64,000 nucleotides of DNA, from NCBI RefSeq assembly GCF_001180105.1, contig NZ_CVSO01000002.1:124001-188000 (forward strand), read 5' to 3'. The notes below the pieces were generated by a model. The model saw only the letters and a program-made list of their open reading frames with translations, was not told the DNA's origin and did not search any database. Below, piece by piece: positions 16,474 through 25,886 of this stretch (within the stretch, counting starts at the first letter, position 1; each line of letters begins with the position of its first letter). Position numbers and translations under genes: made by a program. The DNA comes from Candidatus Pelagibacter communis. Lineage in GTDB: Bacteria; Pseudomonadota; Alphaproteobacteria; Pelagibacterales; Pelagibacteraceae.

Positions 16474-17088
16474 ATGGAATACTTGGTAATTGGTTTTTTT
16501 ACTGGTTTAAGTCTAATTTTGGCACTTGGAGCCCAAAATATATTTGTAATAGAACAGGGACTAAAGAGACAATATACTTTTTTAGTTTGTTTAATTTGTT
16601 CAATTTCTGATTATATCTTAATTTTTTTAGGTATTATCTTATTTGAATATTTTCAAAGCTACTTCAATCAAACAATTGAACTGATATTAAATACTCTATT
16701 ATTATTATTTCTATTACATTTTATTTATTCTAAAATAAAATTAAGTTTTTCAAATATTAATTTCTCGACTAATAAAACTCATGAAACTTTTAAAAGTATT
16801 CTTTTTAAAACTTTAGGGTTTACATATTTAAATCCGCACGTTTATTCGGATACAGTATTTTTTTTAGGAAATTTCTCTAAAAATTTTTCTTTGGTAAATA
16901 AAATATATTTCGGTTTAGGTGCTACTATATCTTCTTTTTTATTTTTTTTTACCATTGGTTATCTAGCTAATTCTTTATCTAAATATTTTAATAATAAAAA
17001 AACCTGGTTTTATATAAATATATTTGTAATTATTTTTATGACTGTTTTGTCTCTTTATGTCTTAAATACTATTCTCAATTTCTATTGA
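16474..17088 (+). CDS. LysE/ArgO-type amino-acid exporter
   Basis: A 204-residue membrane protein with about six helices. GLSLILALGAQNIFVIEQGLKRQ at residues 10-32 and GFTYLNPHVYSDT in the middle are the hallmarks of the LysE/ArgO subgroup, which exports lysine or arginine. It is unusually phenylalanine- and isoleucine-rich, fitting the low GC. It begins 1 base after the methyltransferase stop and ends the short operon; the alternative oxidase gene follows after 67 bases. Confidence 0.85.
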   Translation: MEYLVIGFFTGLSLILALGAQNIFVIEQGLKRQYTFLVCLICSISDYILIFLGIILFEYFQSYFNQTIELILNTLLLLFLLHFIYSKIKLSFSNINFSTNKTHETFKSILFKTLGFTYLNPHVYSDTVFFLGNFSKNFSLVNKIYFGLGATISSFLFFFTIGYLANSLSKYFNNKKTWFYINIFVIIFMTVLSLYVLNTILNFY

Positions 17089-17155
17089 TATAAAAGGTTT
17101 CTAAACGTCAATTTAGACCTATTGGATTTTAAAAAAAAATCACTAAATATATTGT

Positions 17156-17836
17156 ATGAGTAATTTAGATAGCCATTATAAACCGAGTAACTTTAGTGAT
17201 AAGGTAGCTTTATCTTTCACAAAATTCTTAAGGTTCCTTGCAGATACTTTTTTTAAGAAAAGGTACGGTCATAGAGCTGTTGTATTAGAAACTGTAGCAG
17301 CAGTTCCAGGTATGGTTGCTGGAATGTTAATCCATTTAAAATCTCTTAGAAAGATGGAAGATGACAAAGGGTGGATCAAAACTCTTCTAGATGAAGCTGA
17401 AAACGAAAGAATGCACTTAATGACCTTCATACATATCGCTAAACCAACTTTTATAGAAAGAATTGTAATAATGATTGCACAGTTTATTTTCATAATTACT
17501 TATGCAATTATTTATTTAGTTTCTCAAAGAACCGCACATAGAATTGTTGGTTATTTTGAGGAAGAAGCTGTCAGAAGTTACACAGAATATTTACATGAAT
17601 TAGAAACTGGCAAAATTAAAGATCAACCTGCTCCAGAAGTTGCAATTAATTATTGGAACTTACCTTTGCATGCAACATTAAAAGATGTTGTAAAAGTTAT
17701 TAGAGATGATGAGGCAGGACATAGAGATGTAAATCACAGTTTTGCTGACGTTATTGATGAGAGAAAAACTAAAGAAAAAGTTAAATTAACTGATAAAGAA
17801 ATAAGTACAAAAGAGAATTTAGAGGCAAAGAATTAA
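17156..17836 (+). CDS. aox: Alternative oxidase (diiron ubiquinol oxidase)
   Basis: A 226-residue cyanide-insensitive ubiquinol oxidase that passes electrons from quinol to oxygen without proton pumping. All diiron ligands are visible: E45 (VVLETVAAVPG), E84 and H87 (ENERMH), one of E135-137 (YFEEEAVR), and E186 plus H189 (DDEAGHRDVNH). Two hydrophobic stretches fit the monotopic membrane-bound fold. It is shorter than plant enzymes because it lacks the targeting and regulatory-cysteine region. A cupredoxin and a DUF4396 gene follow within 7 bases of each other, suggesting one operon. Confidence 0.95.
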   Translation: MSNLDSHYKPSNFSDKVALSFTKFLRFLADTFFKKRYGHRAVVLETVAAVPGMVAGMLIHLKSLRKMEDDKGWIKTLLDEAENERMHLMTFIHIAKPTFIERIVIMIAQFIFIITYAIIYLVSQRTAHRIVGYFEEEAVRSYTEYLHELETGKIKDQPAPEVAINYWNLPLHATLKDVVKVIRDDEAGHRDVNHSFADVIDERKTKEKVKLTDKEISTKENLEAKN

Positions 17837-17842
17837 TTAATA

Positions 17843-18349
17843 ATGAATAAAATTTTTACATACCTATCTATTTTTTTTATTTTTACGTCGGCTTCATTTG
17901 CAGACAAAAATATGATGATTGGTTCAAAAGGAAAACTTTCTGAAGTAGATAGAACAATCAAAGTGAAGATGTATGATAATTATTATGAACCAAAATCATT
18001 TAATATTAAAAAAGGTGAAACGATAAAGTTCGAAGTAGTTAACGCAGGCAACCTTGTCCACGAATTTAATATTGCTAATGCAATGATGCATAAAAAACAC
18101 CAGCCAGAAATGGAAAGAATGGTTGAGAATGAAATTTTATTAGCTGACTCTATTGATAGAGAGAAAATGAAGAAAATGGCAAAAATGGACAAAGCGATGG
18201 GTCACTCACATAGTAATAGTGTTCTTTTAGCTCCAAATGAAAAAGGAGATTTAATTTGGAAGTTTGACAATGCAATGAATATTGAAATTGCTTGTAATGT
18301 GCCTGGCCATTATCAAATTGGAATGGTAGCTAACGTAGACTTAAAATAA
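17843..18349 (+). CDS. Periplasmic cupredoxin-like copper protein
   Basis: A 168-residue exported protein: a signal peptide at residues 1-20 (ends SASFADK) followed by a cupredoxin fold. The type 1 copper ligands can be placed at H73 (LVHEFN), C151, H156 and M161 (CNVPGHYQIGM). A long Met/His-rich insertion (residues 81-123, with MMHKKH and GHSHS) may bind extra copper. It could carry electrons or handle copper. It starts 6 bases after the alternative oxidase gene, suggesting joint regulation. Confidence 0.85.
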   Translation: MNKIFTYLSIFFIFTSASFADKNMMIGSKGKLSEVDRTIKVKMYDNYYEPKSFNIKKGETIKFEVVNAGNLVHEFNIANAMMHKKHQPEMERMVENEILLADSIDREKMKKMAKMDKAMGHSHSNSVLLAPNEKGDLIWKFDNAMNIEIACNVPGHYQIGMVANVDLK

Positions 18350-18355
18350 TTTTTA

Positions 18356-18799
18356 GTGAGTTCAGAAAGTTTATCTTTTAATTGGTCGTGTAAACACACA
18401 TGGAAAAGAAGTGCAAAAAATACTGCATGGTGTTTACTTGGATGCTCTATTGGTGATTTTGGAACAATCTTATTTTTTCAATTAACTAAAATTTCATTTC
18501 CAGTTCTTGGAATAATGACTTTAGCAATTATCAATGGATTAATCACAAGTATAATTTTGGAAACAGTTATACTTATGAGACAAAATTTTGATTTTAAAAA
18601 AGCATTCAATACGGCAATAGGGATGAGTTTTATATCTATGATCAGTATGGAAGTTGCAATGAATTTAACAGATTATCTTTTAACAGGTGGAGCAATATTA
18701 ACTTGGTGGGTTGTTCCGTTAATGTTGATCGTAGGATTTGTTACACCTTGGCCTTATAATTATTGGAGATTAAAAAAGTTTAATATAGCTTGCCACTAA
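18356..18799 (+). CDS. DUF4396 membrane protein
   Basis: A 147-residue protein with about four helices. The N-terminal NTAWCLLGCSIGDFGTIL segment, with two cysteines around a helix start, is the DUF4396 signature. DUF4396 proteins are often encoded near copper proteins, in line with the cupredoxin gene that ends 6 bases upstream; a role in copper or metal handling is inference. The start is GTG at 18356. It overlaps the convergent HpsN-like gene by 4 bases. Confidence 0.8.
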   Translation: MSSESLSFNWSCKHTWKRSAKNTAWCLLGCSIGDFGTILFFQLTKISFPVLGIMTLAIINGLITSIILETVILMRQNFDFKKAFNTAIGMSFISMISMEVAMNLTDYLLTGGAILTWWVVPLMLIVGFVTPWPYNYWRLKKFNIACH

Positions 18800-20082
18800 T
18801 TGGAATAACCATATTTTCTAAGTCTTACATCACCAGTTCTTGCATGCGCTTCCATTCCTTCATATCTTGAAATTCTTGCAGCTGCAGCACCAACTTCTTT
18901 TGTAGATTCTTTAGTCATTCTTTGAAAACTTAGTGTCTTAATAAACTTACCTACAAATAAACCGCCAGTATATTTTCCAGCTCCTTTAGTGGGCAATATG
19001 TGGTTAGTACCTGAACATTTATCACCATAAGCAACAGTAGTTTCTTCACCTATAAATAATGATCCATAATTTTTTAATTTTTCATGGAACCATTTTAAAT
19101 TTTTTGTTTGTAACTCTAAGTGTTCAGGAGCATAATCGTCACTAACTTTGACCATTTCTTCATTAGTATCACACAAAATAACTTCACCATAATCTCTCCA
19201 CGCTGCTTCAGCACTTAATCTTGGAACCTCTGGCAATTCTTCAATTAATTCAGGAACTCTTTTCATAACTGCATCAGCTAATTTTTGACTTGTTGTATAT
19301 AACCAAGCAGGTGAGTTATAACCGTGCTCAGCTTGTCCTACTAAGTCAACTGCAACAATTTCAGGATCTGCAGTTTCATCAGCTATAATTCCAATCTCTG
19401 TCGGTCCAGCAAATAAATCAATACCAACTTTACCAAACAAAATTCTTTTAGCTTCAGCAACAAATTGATTTCCAGGTCCAACTAAAATATCTGCTGGTGC
19501 ATTACCAAATAAACCGTAAGTCATTGCAGCTATCGCTGGTACACCACCTAAATTTAAAATTACATCTGCACCACATAAGTCTGCTGTATAAATTATAGAA
19601 GGGTGTGCGCCTGTATTCTCTTTTGGTGGACTGCATGCGATGATGTTTTTAACTCCAGCTACTTTTGCGGTAGTCACACTCATCACAGCTGAAGCAATGT
19701 GCGCATATCTACCACCGGGTATATAACATCCAGCTGTATTTACTGGTACTAGTTTTTGTCCAGCATATAATCCATTTGAAAGCTCTACTTCAAAGTCTTG
19801 TCCGTAATTTTTTAATTGAGCTTCAGCAAATTTTTTAACTCTATCGTAAGAAAATCTAATGTCGTCTTTAGTCTTTTGATCTAATTTTTTTTTAATCTCT
19901 TCAATTTTTTCTTTAGATACGATTATTTCACCATCATATTTATCAAATTTTTTTGTTAATTCTTTGCAACCTTCTTCTTTTGATTTTTCAAGTTCTTTTA
20001 AAAGATTTTGAACAATCTCTTTAGTTTTAGTGTCATCCGTTGAAGCTGTTTTAGTTGCTTTTTTTAAATATTTAATTGTCAT
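18796..20082 (-). CDS. hpsN: HpsN-like sulfopropanediol dehydrogenase (histidinol dehydrogenase family)
   Basis: A 428-residue Zn-dependent NAD enzyme of the HisD superfamily. It begins TIKYLKKA and contains AGCYIPGGRY, VGPGNQFVAEAKR, LVGQAEHGYNSPAW and a C-terminal EGMEAHARTGDVRL segment. These details follow 3-sulfopropanediol (DHPS) 3-dehydrogenase HpsN of roseobacters as I recall it more closely than HisD of histidine synthesis, and no his genes adjoin. HpsN oxidises (R)-DHPS to sulfolactate. A Pta-like gene lies 23 bases upstream on the same strand. True HisD is the alternative reading. Confidence 0.75.
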   Translation of the reverse strand: MTIKYLKKATKTASTDDTKTKEIVQNLLKELEKSKEEGCKELTKKFDKYDGEIIVSKEKIEEIKKKLDQKTKDDIRFSYDRVKKFAEAQLKNYGQDFEVELSNGLYAGQKLVPVNTAGCYIPGGRYAHIASAVMSVTTAKVAGVKNIIACSPPKENTGAHPSIIYTADLCGADVILNLGGVPAIAAMTYGLFGNAPADILVGPGNQFVAEAKRILFGKVGIDLFAGPTEIGIIADETADPEIVAVDLVGQAEHGYNSPAWLYTTSQKLADAVMKRVPELIEELPEVPRLSAEAAWRDYGEVILCDTNEEMVKVSDDYAPEHLELQTKNLKWFHEKLKNYGSLFIGEETTVAYGDKCSGTNHILPTKGAGKYTGGLFVGKFIKTLSFQRMTKESTKEVGAAAARISRYEGMEAHARTGDVRLRKYGYSN

Positions 20083-20105
20083 TTATATAAATTTATATTT
20101 CATTC

Positions 20106-21017
20106 TTAATCTAATGCAACAACTGCAGCAGCTATAGAAGCTAGCCTTGCAACTGCCTCATCCGATCTACTTGTAATAACTACAGGAACTTTCCCACCAA
20201 CTACAACTCCTGCTGCGCACGCTCCCATAAAATAAATCATCATTTTAACCAAAGCATTTCCAGTTTCTACACTTGGTACCAAAAGAACATCAGCATCTCC
20301 TGCAACAATATTCTTTATTCCTTTAATACTAGCTGATTTTTTAGAAATACAATTATCAAATGCCAAAGGTCCAAAAACATCAGCATCTAATTTTTCTTTC
20401 TTTGATAATTCAGTAATTTCTTTTGCTTCCATTGAACTTTGTATACTATCAAGAACTTCTTCTGTAGCTGATAAGACTGCAACTTTAGGTCTATTGTTTC
20501 CAATCCTTTTTGAAAAACCGATAACGTTTTTTAAAATATGCATTTTAGTTTTAACATTTGGCATAACATTTAAAGCACCATCAGTTATAATTAGAGGTTT
20601 GTCCTCTTTGTCCAATGTCATATGCCATATATGACTTAGTCTAGTTTTTCCTAAAAGCTGATATTCTCTTTTTAAAACTTCTTTCATTAATATATCTGTG
20701 TGAATATGACCTTTAACAATAATTTTGATCTTTCCTGCTTTTGCTAATTTAGCAGCTACGATTGCAGTATTATTTTCTACTGGCTCATGAATAATTTCAT
20801 ACTGAGAAATATCAAACTTAATTTCTTCAGCACATTTTTGAATTTCTTGTTTGTCTCCAATGAAAATTGGTTTAATCAAATTTTCTTTAACAGCGTCCAT
20901 TACTGAAAGCATAGGCAAGGGTTTTCCAGCGTTTACAATCGCTGCGCTCACACCCTTCTTTTTGCTAGCTGCATCCAAAAGATTGTTAGGACACACTATT
21001 TGCTTATCTGAAATCAT
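20106..21017 (-). CDS. Phosphate acetyl/butyryltransferase family enzyme (Pta-like)
   Basis: A Pta/Ptb-fold acyltransferase that converts acyl phosphate and CoA to acyl-CoA. The long C-terminal region with DADVLLVPSVETGNALVK and AGVVVGGKVPVVITSRSD is typical of the short phosphotransacetylases that accompany sulfoacetaldehyde acetyltransferase (Xsc) in taurine degradation. I chose the ATG at 21017 (MISDKQIVCPNN); an upstream in-frame ATG at 21125 would add 36 hydrophobic residues and overlap the divergent symporter gene. It heads a two-gene unit with the HpsN-like gene. No xsc is in this window. Confidence 0.8.
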   Translation of the reverse strand: MISDKQIVCPNNLLDAASKKKGVSAAIVNAGKPLPMLSVMDAVKENLIKPIFIGDKQEIQKCAEEIKFDISQYEIIHEPVENNTAIVAAKLAKAGKIKIIVKGHIHTDILMKEVLKREYQLLGKTRLSHIWHMTLDKEDKPLIITDGALNVMPNVKTKMHILKNVIGFSKRIGNNRPKVAVLSATEEVLDSIQSSMEAKEITELSKKEKLDADVFGPLAFDNCISKKSASIKGIKNIVAGDADVLLVPSVETGNALVKMMIYFMGACAAGVVVGGKVPVVITSRSDEAVARLASIAAAVVALD

Positions 21018-21085
21018 TAAAAATCTTATATTTGTTTTTATAATGAGTATAAAGGAATTTGAGCATATTTGTGGTAATATAAAGA

Positions 21086-21940
21086 GTGGAAATCGTAACA
21101 AAAATAACACCGATAATCCTTGCATTAATTATGCTTGGTTTAGGATTAGGTTTAAAACTTGAAGATTTTACAAGAGTATTAAAAACACCTAAAGATTTTA
21201 TTGTTGGTTTTATTTCACAATTAATAATTCTTCCACTCGTTGCTTATTTACTAATTATAATTTTAAAAACACCTCCTGAAATTGCAATTGGAGTAATGAT
21301 TATTGCATCAGCACCTGGAGGAGTTACCTCAAATATAATGACTAAATTTGCTGATGGGGATGTAGCATTATCAATTTCTTTAACGGCTGTAATAAGTTTA
21401 TTAAGCATTATTACAGTCCCTTTTATAATTTTTACATCTGCAGATTTGTTTGGAATTATCAATATCTCAGAAAATATATCCATGATTGGTATCGCATTTA
21501 AGATGTTTTTAGTTGTTACTGTGCCAGTTATATTAGGAATGATTATAAGAAAATTTGCAGAAAATTTTGTGGCGTCAAAAGTAGAAATATTTAATAAACT
21601 TAATATTGTCTTGTTTGCAGTTTTTTTCTTTGCTGCATTTTATGAAGAAAGAGAAAACTTAATAAATTTATTGAAACAAGCAGGTCTTATAGCCTTACTT
21701 TTAAATGTTACCATGATGGTTATTGCTTTTTATCTTGGTAAAATTTTTGCATCAGGCGTTAAACAACTTAAGTGTATTGCTTTAGAGTGTGGCTTACAAA
21801 ATGGAACTTTAGCACTGTTTGTTTCTACACAAATTTTTGGCTCTGATATATTATATGCAATTCCAACTGGTGCTTATGCTCTTATAATGTATATAACTGG
21901 ATTTACTTTTGTTTTTTTATTAAGAAGAAGCGCTAATTAA
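21086..21940 (+). CDS. Bile acid:sodium symporter family transporter
   Basis: A 284-residue protein with nine to ten membrane helices. The signature motifs are MIASAPGGVTSNIMTKFADG around residue 73 and ECGLQNGTLALFVS near 231, both of which bind sodium and substrate in the ASBT fold. The substrate is a Na-coupled organic anion, otherwise unknown; its position beside sulfonate-type genes makes a sulfonate or hydroxy-acid possible. The start is GTG at 21086. The 3' end overlaps the convergent dehydrogenase by 21 bases. A paralogue of equal length is at 34200. Confidence 0.85.
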   Translation: MEIVTKITPIILALIMLGLGLGLKLEDFTRVLKTPKDFIVGFISQLIILPLVAYLLIIILKTPPEIAIGVMIIASAPGGVTSNIMTKFADGDVALSISLTAVISLLSIITVPFIIFTSADLFGIINISENISMIGIAFKMFLVVTVPVILGMIIRKFAENFVASKVEIFNKLNIVLFAVFFFAAFYEERENLINLLKQAGLIALLLNVTMMVIAFYLGKIFASGVKQLKCIALECGLQNGTLALFVSTQIFGSDILYAIPTGAYALIMYITGFTFVFLLRRSAN

Positions 21941-22939
21941 TTTATCTAAATCTTTTTTTATTTCTTTCGGTAAATTAATTTTCTTTTTAGAGTTTTTCGA
22001 AAATCTTTTTGCTTTATTTTCTCCAGGATAAGAAATTGAGGCAAAACCCTTAGCTCGCGGGAGCTTTTTTATAATTCTTATATTTTCTTTTATTCTTTTG
22101 ATATAATTTTTTCCAATAAAGATATTGGGTTTTATAGCTAAAAATAAATGTCCAACATTTTGCGGTCCTCTAAAATCATCAAATGGGTCTCTGACTTTTC
22201 CGCCGTGAGCAGCTCCTGTAATTACTCCACTTAAGATATCAACCATCCATGCAAGACCCGATCCTCTAAAGCCTGCGATCGGAAGCTGAACTCCTTTTAA
22301 AGCTTTTTTAGCATCAGTGGTAGGGTTTCCATTTTTATCTAAGGCGACACCAGCAGGAATTTTTTTACCAAGTCTAGCAGCAACTCTTATAATACCTCTG
22401 TTAATCATTGAAACCGATGAGTCTAAAATAAATGGAACCTTTCCTCCTGAAGGAGTTCCAAAACAAATTGGATTAGTCCCAAACAAAGTTTTTTTTGCTC
22501 CATAAGGTGCTATTGCGGGTGGTGCATTAGTAAAGCACCAAACCATTAAATTTTTTTTAACTGCTTGTTCAACGTAATAACCTGACAAACCATAATGTCC
22601 CGAATTTTTTACACCGACTAATCCTATACCTGTCTTTATTGTATTTTTAATTAAAGTCTTAATAGCTGTATCTGCTGCAACAAATCCAATTGAATTGTTA
22701 GCATCAATAAAAGATATTGAGTTAGATATTTTTTTAATCTTAATTTTTGGTTTTGGGTTAATAACTTTTTTTTTAATTCTTTCACAATACATCTTAAGTC
22801 TTGATATACCATGACCATATGCACCGACATATTCAGCATTTATTAAGGCATCAGCACTTATTGATGCATGAGGGAGACTTAGTCCTCTTTTTTTTAAAAT
22901 TTGGATAACAATTTTTTTTAGTTTTTTTCCATCAACCAT
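21920..22939 (-). CDS. Malate/L-lactate dehydrogenase family (Ldh_2), possible sulfolactate dehydrogenase
   Basis: A 339-residue NAD(P)-dependent dehydrogenase of the Ldh_2/MDH2 fold. YGHGISRL (about 40-50), VGVKNSGHYGLSGYY and GFRGSGLAWMVD are family hallmarks. The family includes malate, ureidoglycolate and (R)-sulfolactate (ComC) dehydrogenases. Given the HpsN-like gene nearby, sulfolactate is an attractive substrate, but this is inference from context. It overlaps the start of... no other start: its ATG at 22939 lies inside the end of the upstream sugar-dehydrogenase gene (22-base overlap), indicating co-transcription with that gene. Confidence 0.8.
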   Translation of the reverse strand: MVDGKKLKKIVIQILKKRGLSLPHASISADALINAEYVGAYGHGISRLKMYCERIKKKVINPKPKIKIKKISNSISFIDANNSIGFVAADTAIKTLIKNTIKTGIGLVGVKNSGHYGLSGYYVEQAVKKNLMVWCFTNAPPAIAPYGAKKTLFGTNPICFGTPSGGKVPFILDSSVSMINRGIIRVAARLGKKIPAGVALDKNGNPTTDAKKALKGVQLPIAGFRGSGLAWMVDILSGVITGAAHGGKVRDPFDDFRGPQNVGHLFLAIKPNIFIGKNYIKRIKENIRIIKKLPRAKGFASISYPGENKAKRFSKNSKKKINLPKEIKKDLDKLISASS

Positions 22940-23979
22940 AGACCATCCTGACCAAGAAAATAAATCTTTCCATTGACGGGATGAACCTGAATATCTCTAA
23001 TTCTTCCAATTTGATTTTGAAATACAATTTCTTCTCGCACATTTTTAGTGTCAGAAAAATCAAGCTTTCTCAAAGACATATCTTTTAAAGATGTTACTAA
23101 TGCTTGACCATTCCATTCTTTAAATTCATTACCTTTATAAATTGTTATTGCACTTGTTGCAATTGAAGGAACCCAATATTTAATAGCTTTTGTGTAACCA
23201 GGCATCCATTTTGGTCCTATCTTGGTTCCACTATAATTTGTTCCACCCCAACCTAATATTTTCCATCCATAATTTTCACTCTTCTTAATTTCTCCAAACC
23301 AATCACCGCCTTTAGCTCCGTGATTACTTGCATAAACTTTTTTATCAAAAGGAGATACCGTTAAACCTTGTGGGTTTCTTACACCAATTTGAAATATTTC
23401 GGGCAACCAATCTTTTTTATCTAAAAATTTAGGATTATCTTTTGGGATGCTCCCATCTAACTTAATTCTTATAATGCTTCCAGGATGTTGAGTTGGATCT
23501 TGCGCTATCATTCCTTTTCCTCTTTCACCAATGGATGCAAAAAGAAATTCATCTTTGACTGCTAGCCTAGAGCCAAAATGATAACCTGAGTTAATAGGGG
23601 GTTGAGCAACAAATATATTGTCAAATTTTAATTCTCCTCTATCTAAATTTGCTCTTGCAATAGAAGTGGTAGATTTGAATTTCCCGTGATCCTCTGAGTA
23701 GCTAACAAAAACAATCTCATCTTTATATAGAATATCTAATAATCCACCTTGGCCGTCCTCTAATATTTTTAAATTATGATTTACATCAGAAACATTCCCA
23801 GAGCCTAGTTCTATTAATTTAATTTTTCCTGACTTCTCAGTAATCAATAATTCTTTATTAGAGATGAAAGTTGAGCCCCAAGGAGCATCTAAATCTGTAA
23901 TTTTATTTATTCTAAATTCTTGTGCTTCAGCAGATACTGAAAATATAAATAAAAATAGAATTAACCTTTTCCACGCCAT
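22918..23979 (-). CDS. Periplasmic PQQ-dependent sugar dehydrogenase (glucose/sorbosone dehydrogenase family)
   Basis: A 353-residue beta-propeller protein with a signal peptide at residues 1-20 (ends SAEAQEF). DAPWGSTFI, LLITEKSGKI, HFGSRLAV and VRNPQGLTVSPFDKKVYASNHGAKGGDWFGE-type segments (no longer stretch is shown) match soluble aldose dehydrogenases. It would oxidise a sugar or aldehyde in the periplasm using PQQ. Its start overlaps the end of the TauC-like gene by 19 bases and its end overlaps the Ldh_2 gene by 22, so it belongs to the tau transcript. Confidence 0.83.
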   Translation of the reverse strand: MAWKRLILFLFIFSVSAEAQEFRINKITDLDAPWGSTFISNKELLITEKSGKIKLIELGSGNVSDVNHNLKILEDGQGGLLDILYKDEIVFVSYSEDHGKFKSTTSIARANLDRGELKFDNIFVAQPPINSGYHFGSRLAVKDEFLFASIGERGKGMIAQDPTQHPGSIIRIKLDGSIPKDNPKFLDKKDWLPEIFQIGVRNPQGLTVSPFDKKVYASNHGAKGGDWFGEIKKSENYGWKILGWGGTNYSGTKIGPKWMPGYTKAIKYWVPSIATSAITIYKGNEFKEWNGQALVTSLKDMSLRKLDFSDTKNVREEIVFQNQIGRIRDIQVHPVNGKIYFLGQDGLWLMEKN

Positions 23980-25886
23980 GGAATAGTTTTATCTATTATT
24001 TTTCTCAATGTAACGTCGAATAATAGTCCCAGCATACCCATAATGAAAATAGTTATCCAAATAACTTCATATTGGAAATATTTTTTTGCGACATTTTCAA
24101 CAAATCCAATTCCTGTAGTACCTGCTAAAAATTCTGCTGCAACAAGAGTTCCCCAACACATACCAACCGCTACTCTAATTCCTGTAAGAATTTCCGGTAA
24201 AGAGTTAGGAAAGATCACGTATCTTAAAATTTGTTTTTTAGATGCACCAAGTGAGTGAGCTGCATGAATTTTAGAAAGCTGAGTTCCAGATGCACCAGCT
24301 CGTGCAGAAATAATCATAATTGACAATGAGACCATAAATAATAAAAACACTTTTCCAGTGTTATCAATACCTAGAACTGAAATGATTAAAGGAGCCCATG
24401 CTAATGGTGGTACAGGTCTGTAAAGTTCAATTAAAGGATCAAAAAAACCTTTAGCAAATCTATTTAAACCCATAAACAATCCAAGTGGAACTCCAATTAA
24501 AATTCCAAAAATAAGTCCTAAAAAAACTCTTAAAAATGAGTCCCAAATATGCCCGTAAGGAACAGGAATTTTAAATAATTTGAAATCTCCTGTAACAACT
24601 TTAAGAACTCTTCCTTTAAAGTTTTGTTCAACCACACCATCTTTAGTATGAATAGGGTATTCACCTGGAAGAACGTCAGCAATCCAATCAGGTAAAATGA
24701 ATCCAATTATTTTACTTACATCCATCATGTCAATCCAAAGTAAAGGTATATTTTTGTAACCGACACTTGGTTTTGACATTAAGATAAATTTATTAAGAGT
24801 ATCTGATGGTTTAGGTAACCATCTTCCAGAACCCTGTTCAGAACAACTCGTTCCACTTGATACAATTGTTCCCGCAGGGAATAAAAACATATCTACAAAC
24901 CTTAATCCACCTTGTTCAGATTTTTGAACATTATCGAATTCAACAATTGCATTTTGCATTTCATTGAGTGCATTTGGCGGATAGATACTTGCAAACTCTA
25001 TTCTTCTTGCGATTTTAACAATATTTTTTGCAAAGGTAGAAGCTACTTCTTCTGTATCGTCTAAGCCACCTCTGTATTCTTTAATTTTATCTTTTAAAGC
25101 TTTTATAGAATTTTTGAATTGTGGATTGTGATTTCTTAATTTAAAGAATTTATCATTTATAATCTCAAGCTCTTTTGCAGCAGCATCAAATTTTAGACCT
25201 TTATTAGTTGCTGGAACTAAAGGTACCTCAATTGTATTTTCGATTGAACCTGTACCAGATTGAACTTTTGTGATACCCCAACCACCTTCTTCAGATACTG
25301 CTTTTAATCTTTCACTTTTTTGTTCATCAGTTTCAAATGGGTAATCATTCTTTTTAAAATTAGAGGTTAAAAGTCTTATTTCTTCAGTCATCTCTTTAAT
25401 CTTAATTTTTGTGTCTGTTTCCATTAAATTTTCGTTTGTTAGTAATGGAATTAACTGTCTCGTCTCGTTGATAAATCCAACTAAAGTTGTTTTCTGTGGA
25501 CTACTTAAGTCTGGGGAGCTTTGTATTTCGTTAGTAATTATTTGAAGGTTTTTATTTTCAATTTTTATTATTGAAGTACTTTTAAATTCTCTCTCCTCTA
25601 TTGGAAACTGATACTTTAGACCTAAAAGAGATTCATTTACTTTAGCTACCTGACATAATTCATTAGCAGATTTAGGATAAAAACCTTTCGCTATATCCCA
25701 AGAATAATATAACCAAATTAAAAGTATCGCACTACTTCCAACAATAATCCAATGCGTTCCACCTTTTGCTCTTTCAGGGTTACCAAATACAGCGTCAACT
25801 TTTTCTGTTCGAATTAATCTTCTTCCGTAAAGAATACATCCGACAATCGATACTAATATTAATATTGTAATAAATTGGGTAAACAT
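23961..25886 (-). CDS. tauC: TauC-type ABC permease with a very long N-terminal extension
   Basis: A 641-residue inner-membrane permease. The C-terminal about 200 residues (440-635) are a standard BPD_transp_1 domain with the TauC/SsuC EAA region (SLGASKKQILRYVIFPNSLPE). The first about 430 residues are unusual: two membrane helices (4-22 and 47-65) followed by a mostly hydrophilic, probably periplasmic region with helical stretches and two cysteines, then another helical segment. Ordinary TauC proteins are about 250-280 residues. The ATPase gene is 1 base upstream and the binding protein precedes it. Confidence 0.85.
   Translation of the reverse strand: MFTQFITILILVSIVGCILYGRRLIRTEKVDAVFGNPERAKGGTHWIIVGSSAILLIWLYYSWDIAKGFYPKSANELCQVAKVNESLLGLKYQFPIEEREFKSTSIIKIENKNLQIITNEIQSSPDLSSPQKTTLVGFINETRQLIPLLTNENLMETDTKIKIKEMTEEIRLLTSNFKKNDYPFETDEQKSERLKAVSEEGGWGITKVQSGTGSIENTIEVPLVPATNKGLKFDAAAKELEIINDKFFKLRNHNPQFKNSIKALKDKIKEYRGGLDDTEEVASTFAKNIVKIARRIEFASIYPPNALNEMQNAIVEFDNVQKSEQGGLRFVDMFLFPAGTIVSSGTSCSEQGSGRWLPKPSDTLNKFILMSKPSVGYKNIPLLWIDMMDVSKIIGFILPDWIADVLPGEYPIHTKDGVVEQNFKGRVLKVVTGDFKLFKIPVPYGHIWDSFLRVFLGLIFGILIGVPLGLFMGLNRFAKGFFDPLIELYRPVPPLAWAPLIISVLGIDNTGKVFLLFMVSLSIMIISARAGASGTQLSKIHAAHSLGASKKQILRYVIFPNSLPEILTGIRVAVGMCWGTLVAAEFLAGTTGIGFVENVAKKYFQYEVIWITIFIMGMLGLLFDVTLRKIIDKTIPWRGKG

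Noticed and set aside
18796-20082. Straight assignment as HisD of histidine biosynthesis
   Set aside because: No his genes adjoin, and the start and several internal segments follow HpsN; the context is sulfonate metabolism. HisD is kept as the alternative.
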